Below the pieces are notes generated by a model. It saw nothing but the letters and a program-made list of their open reading frames with translations, did no database searches and had not been told where the DNA came from. A stretch of 64,000 bases of DNA. Origin: Diphasiastrum complanatum (lineage: Eukaryota; Streptophyta; Lycopodiopsida; Lycopodiales; Lycopodiaceae). The stretch spans positions 15,936,229 through 16,000,228 of the forward strand of contig CM055102.1 of the NCBI GenBank assembly GCA_029204225.1, read 5' to 3'. Shown here piece by piece: positions 39,942 through 50,237 of the stretch. Position 1 is the stretch's first letter; each line of letters starts with the position of its first letter. The translations under genes were made by a program, and so were the position numbers.

Positions 39942-41700
39942 TGTGAAAAATTGTCAACTAGTTTGGCAATTTTGAGGCCAAGATGAAATCTCAATTTAGA
40001 GAAAGGTTCATATTTGCAATGAAGGCGTAAATTGTGTTTGTACAATTTTTGGCATGTAGATAAGTGGATGAGGTCGAATTTGGATCCATTCTAATAAGCT
40101 AAATTGATACATTGCATCTAGACTATAATTTCTAGGTTATTTGATGAAGTACCAAAAAGTTACCATTTAGGACAAGTTTAGGGAATGAATTTTTGGAAGA
40201 TGGAGAAATAATCATCAAAGTTTCTTCCTTTTTGGAAAATTCATCTCTTGTGTTTCTATGTCCATCTCTCATATTTCTTAAGATATCTTGGTTTCTAGTG
40301 TGTAGAATGTCAATTTTGTGATTGATCTTGCTTCCACACGTATGAAGGACAGTATGCTGATGTTGTTGTACGGATAGGGACAGTACCTTAGTGGAGGCAA
40401 CAATCAAGATATTGATGATATCAAGATTGCACTCAAAAAGGAGTTTGATGTGCATGATCTTGGTCTTTTGCATTATATCTTGGGAATAGAGGTATTTAGA
40501 ACTTCTCAATCTACTTTCATTTGTCAAGAAAAGTATGCCAACTATCCTAAAAAGATTTCATATGGTAGATGCTAAATCTTGTGATACTCCTAGGGAGTCA
40601 AATGTAAAGCTCACTATAAGAGGTAATGAAAGATTCTTCGAGGACATTACTCTCTATAGGAAGCTAGTTGGTTCACTCATATATCTAACCATCACAAGAT
40701 CTAATTTTACTTATTGTGTTGGTAGATTAAGTCAATTTATGCATGATCCTAGTTTGGAGCATTGGAATCTAGGCAAGAGAGTATTGAAGTACATCTCGGG
40801 TTCTAGAGATTTTGGCATTGTGTATGGAGGATCATCACCTAACATGTATGGATTTTCATATTCAGACTTTGCCGGAGATCAAATAAATAGGATATTCATA
40901 AGTGCACATTCTATTTTCATAGGTGATGGAGCTATCTCTTGGATGTCGAAGAAACAAGCTACAATCTCATTGTCATCTAGTGAGGCCGAGTACAAAGCTC
41001 TTACATCTTGTACAAAGGAGATGCTATGGATCAAAAGGATGGTAATAAATTTTCACTTGTTGGATTTTCAAAGAGTCCAGTCGTCTTTTGTGGTAACCTT
41101 TCAGCCCAAAGATTGGCAAGCAATTCCTATGAGAAGCAAGCATATTAAAGTGGCTTATCATTTTGTGAGAGAACAAGTCATGACAATGGAGGTGGAGCTT
41201 CAACATGTTTCTTCAAGGGAGTGTGTGGCTGATATCTTCACCAAAGCATTGGGAAAAGACTCTTTTATGAATCATAGAACCTCACTTGGAGTTCTATCTA
41301 CATCTATGCTAAAACTAGTTGAAGAGGGAGTGTGAAAAATTGTCAGCTAGTTTGGTTGTTTATTTGGCAATTTTGAGGCCAAGATAAAATCTCAACTTAG
41401 AGATAGGTTCATATTTGTCAATAAAGACCTAAGTAGTGTTTGTACTATTGTTGGCAAGTAGATAAGTGGATGAGGTCAGATTTGGACCCATTCTAATTGG
41501 CTAAATTTGATACAAATTGCATCTACACTAGAATTTCTAGGTTATTTGATGAAGTACCAAAAAGTTACCATTTAGGGCAAGTGGCCAAATGACATTTTGG
41601 AAGCTATAAATAGTTGTGCCTGCATGGAGAAATAATCATCAAAGTTCCTTTCTTTGTGAAAAATTCATCTCTTCTATTTCTATGTCCATCTGAATAGAGC
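39942..41700 (+). mobile_element. Copia-B: internally deleted copia, same family as copia-A
   Basis: A 5' LTR (39942 to about 40390, start TGTGAAAAATTGTC) is fused directly to mid-RT coding. RNase H coding follows to 41335, then a 3' LTR from 41331 (TGTGAAAAATTGTC) to roughly 41700. The primer-binding site, gag, protease, integrase and most of RT are missing. The LTR copies differ at many sites, so it is old. The protein is clearly related to the intact copia-A polyprotein. Confidence 0.8.
40394..41338 (+). pseudogene. Copia-B RT end and RNase H
   Basis: The first segment reads SGGNNQDIDDIKIALKKEFD, VHDLGLLHYILGIEVFRTSQ, then shifts frame at about 40535 into ILKRFHMVDAKSCDTPRES, LVGSLIYLTITRS, LGKRVLKYISGSRDFGIVYG, YSDFAGD, SSEAEYKALTSCTKEM and ECVADIFTKALGKDS, ending KLVEEGV and a TGA. 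RNase H carboxylates are mostly kept, but the CDNLSAQ motif (Asp at 1234 in copia-A) is garbled to VTFQPKD, removing a catalytic Asp. Confidence 0.9.
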
Positions 41701-42116
41701 AGTGATGGACGAGTCTAAAGAGGGTGGGCTTTTTGTTTTTGAATGGCCCTTCCAAATGGAGGTAAGAGGGGATTTTCTAGGAATGGCAAAGGAAGTTATA
41801 GTTGTACTGGAAAAAGTAGAAAAAAAGAAAAAAGTTTAGAATGTTGAAAGACAAGTAAATGAAAATGAGCCCTTTGATATGCTTTTTCTAGGGTTCTTTT
41901 TTGTTTTGCACTTTCTTTTTTTATGATATACATACAATGGAATGACTATATACATGAACCATTGGTACTATTTCTTAGCTTGCTCGACAACTTTTTGAAG
42001 TTTTTGTTGTTTGATTGTTCAATTCTACGTTACTTGGCTTGAAATCATTTGAGCAAACTGTTGGTGTAGTAATGCGTGCAAATGTGCAATTTTCTAAATT
42101 GGCCTGATGAACACTA
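41701..42116. other. Non-coding between copia fragments
   Basis: Nothing recognisable. A/T-rich with homopolymer runs. Confidence 0.4.
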
Positions 42117-42290
42117 GAAGTGCACCAAACGGATGTTCAGACAACATTTCGCAATAATGTCAATGAAAAAGAGACTTATATGTCTCTACTTGAAGGTTAT
42201 GAGCTTGAAGGCAAGAAGATCAAGTGTGCAAACTTCATAAAGCTCTTTACGGGCTTAAGTAGTCTTCGTAGGCATGGTTCCATAGAATCA
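42117..42290 (+). pseudogene. Decayed copia RT palm scrap
   Basis: The frame EVHQTDVQTTFRNNVNEKET, YMSLLEGYELEGKKIKCANF, IKLFTGLSS aligns with the copia RT block around VxQxDVKTAFLNGxLxEEVYM through KSLYGLKQ. The Asp of the first palm motif is kept and many other residues are lost. Confidence 0.65.
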
Positions 42291-42404
42291 ATACACTAGT
42301 TCAGCCACTTTTATTTTAGAGCAATAGCATCATCTCAGTTCAAAGTCATAATAGGCTTAATAGATTGTTTAATATGAAAATCAAAGTTTTTCAGGATCCA
42401 CATT

Positions 42405-42700
42405 GAGGGGGGGTGTTGAATTTCTATTTTTATTGAAATCAAAGATAATGTGGACTTGTTGTATATATCTGTAAATACTTGTAGATATGTTTTGTACATA
42501 GAATTGCTATAAGTTTGCAAAAATACAAAGATTTTGGCATAGTATGCAAAGTTATTCTAAATTTTGGACAAACTAACAAACACCATTCCTAAGACTTAGT
42601 TTTTGACTAAGTAAAATACCGACAAACACCGATTGGTGTGTCCAATAGCTTCACTATGCATTTTTACTCTATGGAAAATGTTGATCAACATTTTTCTGAC
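42405..42700 (+). repeat. Polypurine tract and start of a copia 3' LTR
   Basis: GAGGGGGGG at 42405-42413 is followed by TGTTGAATTTC at 42414, the usual polypurine tract and LTR start. The LTR end is not identified. This belongs to the same element as the RT scrap just upstream. Confidence 0.6.
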
Positions 42701-44264
42701 CTAGCAATCAACTTTGGTGCCTAATGGAAAACCTACAAATTCCTATTTCTATTTTCATGTCTCTAGCCATTTTCAGAGTTTTCGATGACTAAGAAACATA
42801 CCAACTTTCAATGAACAATGTTTTCAATGCATACATGGTTGTAATATTGACTCGGAGTTCAAGTTGACTTGCAATGATTAAAGGAAGAGGTTTGGACATT
42901 GACTCGACATTTTTAACAATTTGACGATTTGGATTTTTTAAGAAAAGAGAATGGCATATCCAAATTCATTGGGTAGCCATTAGAATTGGGTCTAAGTTCA
43001 TGATGGAGATTAGAGTACACCATCCGTGTGATTTCCAAGAAGATAATGAAGTAATGCGACCTCCTCCCTGTCCGACATAAGTGTTAAAATTGCATTTTAG
43101 GATTAATTTGGGAGAGATACTGCTTAGGATTTGAATAAATCAAAGAAATCAATAAAAATCTTTCATTGCTACTATTTTGGTGACAAAAGGGGCAAAATCT
43201 TCATCAGTCACTAATAACTTTTTATTCCTTTGCAACCAAGCTTCGATGACTTGAAGACAATATTGCCATGATGCAGTGAAGCTACAATTTGAAGGGCGAA
43301 GGTTACATCCTACCTGATTTTCAAAAATTAAACAAAAATTACCAGAAAAAGTGAAAAAACTCCTAAAACCCAAAAAAATACAAAAAACCAATGTTCGCCT
43401 GGTCTACTATACCTAGTTTTGACCCAGATCTATCTATAGCCATGTCAGCGAAGGTTAATTTCAAAAATAGAAGGCCAAAGTGACCATTCCACTAGTTGTT
43501 GATAACCTTTTGTAGAAATTTTAATATCTTTCTGCAAGAATATCAGTTCTCTAAGAGGAACCTTTGCCAGAGTCACAGTTAGTCCATCATACTATTTTTG
43601 GTAATCAGTAAGTTGGGCAAACATTTAGACAAGGTTAGTTGTTATATTGAGCTATATTTGTCAAAAAAGTGTTTTTTTTCTTTTTGCAAAAATATTAGTA
43701 TCACTCTTGATCCTCCGCCTGAACCTTCGCCAATTTTTTTTTAGGTTTTCAAATATAACAATTCATCATTTTTGAGTTAGATTTATCTGGATTATTCAAA
43801 AATTCTATTTTAATCCTTGCCAAGCTGCAAAAAGTCATTATTCATCAAAAAAGAACCTTCATCAGTTCTATCCTAGCATCATCATTATCAGATATACCTA
43901 TTGTCAATCAAGCAAAGGTTAGTTTTTTTAGATTTGTCAGAAACAGCCGGATAAGTGATTTTTTTATCCAAAATAGTAGTGAAAGAACCCTCGCTGAGTC
44001 AACCTTCACCTAGGGAACCTTTGCCAGTACTATTTTGGAACTCTGATTTATCAGATCTAGCCACTGCCAAATTTTTGAAAGAATCTGTTATAGTTTGCCA
44101 TTAATTTTGATAAATTTATATTTCTAGAGTGTTGATTGCTTGATCAAGATCTTTTTTCCAAAATCAAAATCGGATTATTGTCAAGTGATAAAATCTTATA
44201 GAGATAGGAGTTAATTGAAAAATCTAGATCCAATCTCATTGTTCTTCTGAGGTAATTTGGAAGA
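42701..44264. other. Non-coding; loose repeats, probable gypsy leader
   Basis: AT-rich. The phrase GAACCTTTGCCAG and variants (CCTTCGCC, AACCTTCATC) recur at about 43558, 43722, 43854, 44000 and 44021, giving a degenerate repeat. It precedes the gag of the gypsy that copia-A interrupts, so it may be that element's leader. Confidence 0.4.
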
Positions 44265-44376
44265 ATGGTTGATTCAGATATTGAACTTGAGCTATTTGAT
44301 CCTCCATTTGTTGCTCCACAAATTATTGCTAGAAGAACACCTCGTCTAGAGTTGCCAAAGTATAATGGGTTATCTG

Positions 44377-45029
44377 TGTGAAAAACTCAGATCCAAAAGA
44401 TGCTAAAGTTTCATAAAGATCTTGGCCATGGAAGTTATGCACATCTAGATTGAAAAAATGATAGAAATTGTGATGTTAAGCATACTAAACATCAACTAAA
44501 CATCAAAATCTGATCATAAGCTTCCACAAACAGAAACTTGCTGTCCCTGTCCGTACTTCAGAGCCTACAACCTGCATTTCACACGTGTGAAGCCATAGCA
44601 ACAAAGAAATCACAATTCTAGTGGCTAGAATGCAAGATATGAACAAAAAAGTGAGAGAGAAGAAGATGGATCTTCAAAGAGCATAACATTCATTCAATAG
44701 AATGAAAATGAGATGTGTACATACTCGTGGAGATGGCTATTTATAGCAGCCATAGTGCCTCTTGGCCACTTGTCTTATGATAGGCTAAAATTGGGGTCCA
44801 ATAGGATTCACCCATATACCTAGAAATTTGGTCAAATAGGAATGCACCAAATTATGAGCCAATAGAAGAGCTCCACACTCGACCTCCTCTAATTAATGTG
44901 ACCTCAAAAGTAGTGTACACATACTTTGGGCCTCTACATACATGTATGAACCTATCTCTAACTTTTATTTGGCCATAGGCCTACAAAATCTCAAGTTAGG
45001 AAAATACTACTAGTTGACAATTTTTCACA
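44377..45029 (-). repeat. Copia-A left LTR (3' LTR)
   Basis: 653 bp. On the minus strand a TATAAATA box maps at 44738-44745. A 14-bp palindrome TTCACACGTGTGAA with a CACGTG core lies at 44578-44591. The last codon and stop of the polyprotein extend into this LTR. Confidence 0.95.
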
Positions 45030-48000
45030 CTCCCTCTTCAACTAGTTTTAGCATAGATTTAGAAAGTACACCAAGACTTGTTCTATGCTTGAAAAATAAG
45101 TCCTTTCCCAATGCTTTGGTAAAGATATCAGCCACACATTCCTTTGATGGGACATGTTCAAGCTTGATCTCTTTTGCCAACACTTGTTCTCTCACAAAAT
45201 GGTAAGCCACCTCGATATGTTTGCTCCTTGCATGGAAAACCGGATTGCTTGCTAGACTTTGGGCTGAAAGGTTGTCACAAAAGATGATTGGACTCTCTGA
45301 AAAATCCAGCAAATGAAGCTCCATAATCATCCTTTTGATCCACACCATCTCCTTTGTGCATGATGTCAAAGCTTTGTACTCGGCCTCACTAGAAGAAAGT
45401 GATATAGTTGCTTGTTTCTTCGACATCCATGAGATAGCTCCATCACCTATGAAAATAGCATGTGCATTTATGGATTTTCTATCCATAAGGTCTCCTGCAA
45501 AATCTGAATCTGAAAAACCAAATAAGTTAGGTGATGAGCCTCTATAAACAATGCCAAAATCTTTTGTTCCCGAGATGTATCTCAAGATCCTCTTTCCTAG
45601 TTTCCAATGTTCTATGCTAGGATCTTGCATGAATTGGCTTAATCTACCAACACAATAAGATAAATCAGGTCTTGTGATGGTTAGATATATAAGAGAACCT
45701 ATTAGCTTCCTATAGAGAGTAATGTCCTCGAAGGATCTTTCATTACCTCTTATAGTTAGCTTTACATGTGATTCCATAGGTGTATCAATAGGATTTGCAT
45801 CTACCATATGAAATCTATTGAGAATAGAAATAGCATACTTCTCTTGTGAAATAAAAGTGATTTGAGAAGTTCTAATTACTTCTATTCCTAAGATATAGCT
45901 CAAAAGACCAAGATCATGCACTTCAAATTCCTTTTTTAGTGCTTTCTTGATATCTTCTATATCTTCCTTGTTCCCTCCACTTAAAATAATGTCATCCACA
46001 TAAATTAGAAGGATTGTAACATCATTAGCACTAATTCTAAAGTAAAGTGAATGATCATACTCACTCATAGTGAAGTTTTGAGAAAGTAGAAAAGAGTTAA
46101 GCCTAGCATACCAACTCCTTGGTGCTTGCTTAAGACCATACAAACTTTTTTGTAGAAAACACACATGATTAGGCTTGCTATGAGAAACATAGCTCTCGGG
46201 TTGCTCCATGTAGACTTCCTCTTCAAGATCACCATTCAAGAAAGCATTAGAAATGTCTAATTGCCAAAGATCCCATCCATAAAGAGTTGCAAGGGAAATG
46301 ATTACTCTTATGCTCACCATCTTTGCCACGGGTGCAAAGGTTTCCTCATAGTCAATGCCATGCTCTTGAGCATAACCTTTAGCCACCAACCTTGCCTTCA
46401 ACTTGTTGATAGATCCATCTTGATTTGTCTTTACCTTGAAGATCCATTTGCATCCAATTGCACTTTTGCCCTTTGGAAGCTCCACCAATCTCCATGTGTT
46501 GTTCTTCATAAGTGCTTCAAACTCAAGATCCATTGCTTGGATCCATTCCTCTTTTTGCCTTGCTTCATCTACACATGAAGGTACATCAAAAGAAGTTAGG
46601 AAAGCATAGTTGGATCCATCCACCACTTGCTTACCTTTGCCATCATAAGTGAGCCTTGAGGGTTTCACTTTATGCCTTGGAGTTCTCCTTGGAATTTGAC
46701 TTGAAGAGGCTTCTTCAACATCCACATCCAATGTGTCATCAACTCCATTGTCATCAAGCACATTAGTTGCAACAACACCATCATCACTTGAAACAACTTT
46801 TGGAATGTTACTTTCATCAAAAATGACATCCCTACTTGTGAACACTTTCTTGATTGAAGGAACATAAATCCTATATGCTTTGCTTACTTCACTATAACCA
46901 ACAAAAATGCCCTTTCTTGAAGATGGATCCTCCTTAGTTCTATCATCAAGAGTAATGTTGAAGTAGCAAATGCATCCAAAAGTTCTTAGAAACTTGACAT
47001 TAGGCTTCGTACCAAACAAAGCTTCAAAAGGGGTTTTTCCTTCCAATACAACACTTGGCCATCTATTGCATAGGAAATTTGCACACAACAAAGCATCACT
47101 CCAAAAAGGTTTAGGAAGATTAGCATTCAATCTCATTGCCTTTGCACTCTCACACAAGGTTCTATTCTTCCTCTCGGCCACTCCATTTTGTTGTGGTGTT
47201 CTTGGACATGTGTACTCCCTCTTGATCCCATGCTCATCGCAAAAGGCTTTGAATTTGTTAGAAATGTATTCACCACCATTGTCGCTCCTCAAGCATTTGA
47301 TTTTGGTTGTAAATTGAGTCTCAATAGCAACTTTGAACTTGACAAACACATCAAACACCTCATCCTTGCTCTTTAGTAGATAAACCCAACAAAATCTACT
47401 AAAATCATCAATGAAAGTTACATACATCTTAGCACCTCCATTGCTAATTGTAGTAACACCATGAATATCCGAATGCAAGAGAGAAAAAGGCATCTTAGAT
47501 CTAGATATAGATCTAGTATATGGCAATCTATGTGATTTAGACAAAGCACATTCTTCACAAACATGATTCAAGCAAGTAAGAGACTTGGGAAGTCCCCTTA
47601 CTACCTCCTTTTTGGCTATTACCTCCAAGGCCTTGTAGTTGAGATGTCCCATCCTTTTATGCCATACCTCTTGAATTGACATTTGTTCATTTGCCATGCA
47701 TCCAACTTGGTTAGCAACAACACATGCATCAAGCTTGAACAATTTCCCTTGCCTTTTCCCTTTTGCAATGATACTACACCCCTTTTTGATCAAGCAAGCA
47801 TCACCATCAAACTCAACTTTGAATCCTTTGTCAAGCATTTGGCTTACACTAAGTAAGTTCTTGGTAATGGATGGAATGAGCAAAACATCTTTCAATTCTA
47901 TATTCCTATTTGTAGAAAGTGAAATAGGAATTGTGCCAATCCCCTTGATTGCACACTCACCATCATTTGCGGTATAGATTACCTTCCTATCACCATCAAA

Positions 48001-48975
48001 TGCCATTAAAGATGAAAAATACTCTTTATGATATGTCATATGAGAAGTGGCTCCACTATCAATCCACCAAGGATCAATGTCTCCATGATTAGCCAACAAG
48101 CAAGATGACATAACAAAAGCATCATTTGAAAGAAGCTCATCCCCACCCTCATCAATAGTTAGATTGGTTTGCTTTTCCCCTTGATCCCTCTTTTTCTTAA
48201 AACAATCACTAGCAAAATGCCCTTTGACTCCACAATAGAAACATTTTAGCTTAGATCTATCCTTCTTTTTGCCAAAAGTAGAGTGCTCACCTTGGTCTTG
48301 CCCTTTAGACCAATTGCTTTTACCTTTGCCCTTGAACTTGCCTTTAGAGAACATTGCCTCCTCTTCTCCTCCTTGAGATGTAGAAGATGCTCCCACTCTT
48401 GCTTGCAACCTGAATTCTTCAGCCAACAAGACCTCTTGCAAGTCTCCAACACTTGGTAAACATTTTTGGATAGCATAACTTTGAACAAGATTAGCATGAT
48501 CATCCAACAAGCCATTGAGAATCACTTGAACAAGCTCCTCATTATTTATGCCATCATTAATGCATGCTAACTCATCATTCAATGCTTTAACTCTCAAAAC
48601 AAAAGCATGTCCATTCTCACTCTTCTTTTGCATACAAGAAAAGATTTGCCTTCTTAAAGTCAACACTCTAGAAGTAGACTTGGATTCATAAACCTTCTTC
48701 AAGGCTTCCCAAGCTTCACTAGATGATGTGCACTTACCAACCTCTTTGATAAGCTCATTTGTCACATTCATCTTGATCATGTGAAGGGCTTTCTTTGCCC
48801 TCTTGTCATACCTCAATTGTTCTTGAGGTGCCAAAGGTCTCTCCTCCACACCTACAACAATATCCATCAACTCATTCATCTCAAGCAAAGACTCCATCCT
48901 TACTTTCCAAGTAGAATAGTTGAGGGAGGTAAGCCTATCATTGCTTTCCAACATGTAGCCTCCATTTGTAGCCAT
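45025..48975 (-). CDS. Copia-A gag-pol polyprotein (1316 residues)
   Basis: A single uninterrupted frame encodes every copia domain in order. UBN2 gag spans about residues 55-190. A CCHC zinc knuckle has C245, C248, H253 and C258. The protease has D306-S307-G308. The pre-integrase zinc site is H439, H444, C473, C476. The integrase catalytic triad is D503, D565, E601. RT carries D907 and YVDD at 992-995. RNase H carries D1156/D1158, E1197 and D1234. The element packages its RNA, copies it to cDNA and integrates it. All catalytic residues I can check are present. The polypurine tract GAAGAGGGAG encodes the final EEG, and the terminal Val and TGA overlap the LTR. The start ATG follows the primer-binding site by about 600 bp. 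Length fits the family. Confidence 0.97.
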   Translation of the reverse strand: MATNGGYMLESNDRLTSLNYSTWKVRMESLLEMNELMDIVVGVEERPLAPQEQLRYDKRAKKALHMIKMNVTNELIKEVGKCTSSSEAWEALKKVYESKSTSRVLTLRRQIFSCMQKKSENGHAFVLRVKALNDELACINDGINNEELVQVILNGLLDDHANLVQSYAIQKCLPSVGDLQEVLLAEEFRLQARVGASSTSQGGEEEAMFSKGKFKGKGKSNWSKGQDQGEHSTFGKKKDRSKLKCFYCGVKGHFASDCFKKKRDQGEKQTNLTIDEGGDELLSNDAFVMSSCLLANHGDIDPWWIDSGATSHMTYHKEYFSSLMAFDGDRKVIYTANDGECAIKGIGTIPISLSTNRNIELKDVLLIPSITKNLLSVSQMLDKGFKVEFDGDACLIKKGCSIIAKGKRQGKLFKLDACVVANQVGCMANEQMSIQEVWHKRMGHLNYKALEVIAKKEVVRGLPKSLTCLNHVCEECALSKSHRLPYTRSISRSKMPFSLLHSDIHGVTTISNGGAKMYVTFIDDFSRFCWVYLLKSKDEVFDVFVKFKVAIETQFTTKIKCLRSDNGGEYISNKFKAFCDEHGIKREYTCPRTPQQNGVAERKNRTLCESAKAMRLNANLPKPFWSDALLCANFLCNRWPSVVLEGKTPFEALFGTKPNVKFLRTFGCICYFNITLDDRTKEDPSSRKGIFVGYSEVSKAYRIYVPSIKKVFTSRDVIFDESNIPKVVSSDDGVVATNVLDDNGVDDTLDVDVEEASSSQIPRRTPRHKVKPSRLTYDGKGKQVVDGSNYAFLTSFDVPSCVDEARQKEEWIQAMDLEFEALMKNNTWRLVELPKGKSAIGCKWIFKVKTNQDGSINKLKARLVAKGYAQEHGIDYEETFAPVAKMVSIRVIISLATLYGWDLWQLDISNAFLNGDLEEEVYMEQPESYVSHSKPNHVCFLQKSLYGLKQAPRSWYARLNSFLLSQNFTMSEYDHSLYFRISANDVTILLIYVDDIILSGGNKEDIEDIKKALKKEFEVHDLGLLSYILGIEVIRTSQITFISQEKYAISILNRFHMVDANPIDTPMESHVKLTIRGNERSFEDITLYRKLIGSLIYLTITRPDLSYCVGRLSQFMQDPSIEHWKLGKRILRYISGTKDFGIVYRGSSPNLFGFSDSDFAGDLMDRKSINAHAIFIGDGAISWMSKKQATISLSSSEAEYKALTSCTKEMVWIKRMIMELHLLDFSESPIIFCDNLSAQSLASNPVFHARSKHIEVAYHFVREQVLAKEIKLEHVPSKECVADIFTKALGKDLFFKHRTSLGVLSKSMLKLVEEGV
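45030..45039 (-). promoter_or_regulatory. Copia-A polypurine tract
   Basis: The minus strand reads GAAGAGGGAG immediately before the LTR start TGTGAAAA. It primes plus-strand cDNA and doubles as the codons for the polyprotein end. Confidence 0.85.
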
Positions 48976-49572
48976 GTTGCAATGATTGATCTCTGATCTT
49001 TGACCTGTTCCAATGCACTAAGCACTCTCTTGAATCAACAAATGAAACACAAGAAGAAATCACAAAGATTTGGAACCTAAAACCTTACTTTTTCTCTCTT
49101 TTCCTCACTTTTTCCTTAATTTTAGCCACTAGTTTTATGATTTCTTGATCAAACCAAGACCAAACCTCAATATACTTGCTTTTCCCTCACTCCTAAGATT
49201 GAAATACACTCTTGAATCATTCAGCAAACTGAAAATCAGAGGGTTACATCAATTTTGAAGTTTTTGACATGAAGAAGCAAGAAATTGAATCAAAAAACTA
49301 TATGCTAGAATGGAAAACTAATAGGATCTTGTTGGATCTTGCATCTCCCTCTTTCCAAAACAATTTTTGTCTCCTTATTCTGATAAGTACAGAGGGAATT
49401 CGCCCTACTTCAATTGAAATGCATACAAATGATGTTTTGATCACAAAGATCCAATTTCTACACATAAATCAACAAGATTTTTAGCTAGAAACTTGATTGG
49501 AATGCTACAAAAGCAAACTCGCCCACAAATCTCTTCTAAATCTGGCAAAACCTGCACATTTGGCCGCCTAAT
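48976..49572 (-). other. Copia-A 5' leader
   Basis: Non-coding sequence between the polyprotein ATG and the primer-binding site on the minus strand. A/T-rich, with no repeats as marked as those in gypsy-3. Confidence 0.5.
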
Positions 49573-49584
49573 GCTCTGATACCA
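49573..49584 (-). promoter_or_regulatory. Copia-A primer-binding site (initiator tRNA-Met type)
   Basis: The minus strand reads TGGTATCAGAGC directly after the 5' LTR end ...TTTTTCACA. Confidence 0.95.
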
Positions 49585-50237
49585 TGTGAAAAACTCAGAT
49601 CCAAAAGATGCTAAAGTTTCATAAAGATCTTGGCCATGGAAGTTATGCACATCTAGATTGAAAAAATGATAGAAATTGTGATGTTAAGCATACTAAACAT
49701 CAACTAAACATCAAAATCTGATCATAAGCTTCCACAAACAGAAACTTGCTGTCCCTGTCCGTACTTCAGAGCCTACAACCTGCATTTCACACGTGTGAAG
49801 CCATAGCAACAAAGAAATCACAATTCTAGTGGCTAGAATGCAAGATATGAACAAAAAAGTGAGAGAGAAGAAGATGGATCTTCAAAGAGCATAACATTCA
49901 TTCAATAGAATGAAAATGAGATGTGTACATACTCGTGGAGATGGCTATTTATAGCAGCCATAGTGCCTCTTGGCCACTTGTCTTATGATAGGCTAAAATT
50001 GGGGTCCAATAGGATTCACCCATATACCTAGAAATTTGGTCAAATAGGAATGCACCAAATTATGAGCCAATAGAAGAGCTCCACACTCGACCTCCTCTAA
50101 TTAATGTGACCTCAAAAGTAGTGTACACATACTTTGGGCCTCTACATACATGTATGAACCTATCTCTAACTTTTATTTGGCCATAGGCCTACAAAATCTC
50201 AAGTTAGGAAAATACTACTAGTTGACAATTTTTCACA
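49585..50237 (-). repeat. Copia-A right LTR (5' LTR)
   Basis: 653 bp, same sequence as the left LTR as far as I can see by eye. It carries the promoter TATAAATA (plus coordinates 49946-49953) and the CACGTG palindrome (49786-49799). Confidence 0.95.

Noticed and set aside
45335-47977. Plus-strand frames of 60-115 codons across copia-A
   Set aside because: They are antisense shadows of the intact polyprotein on the minus strand.
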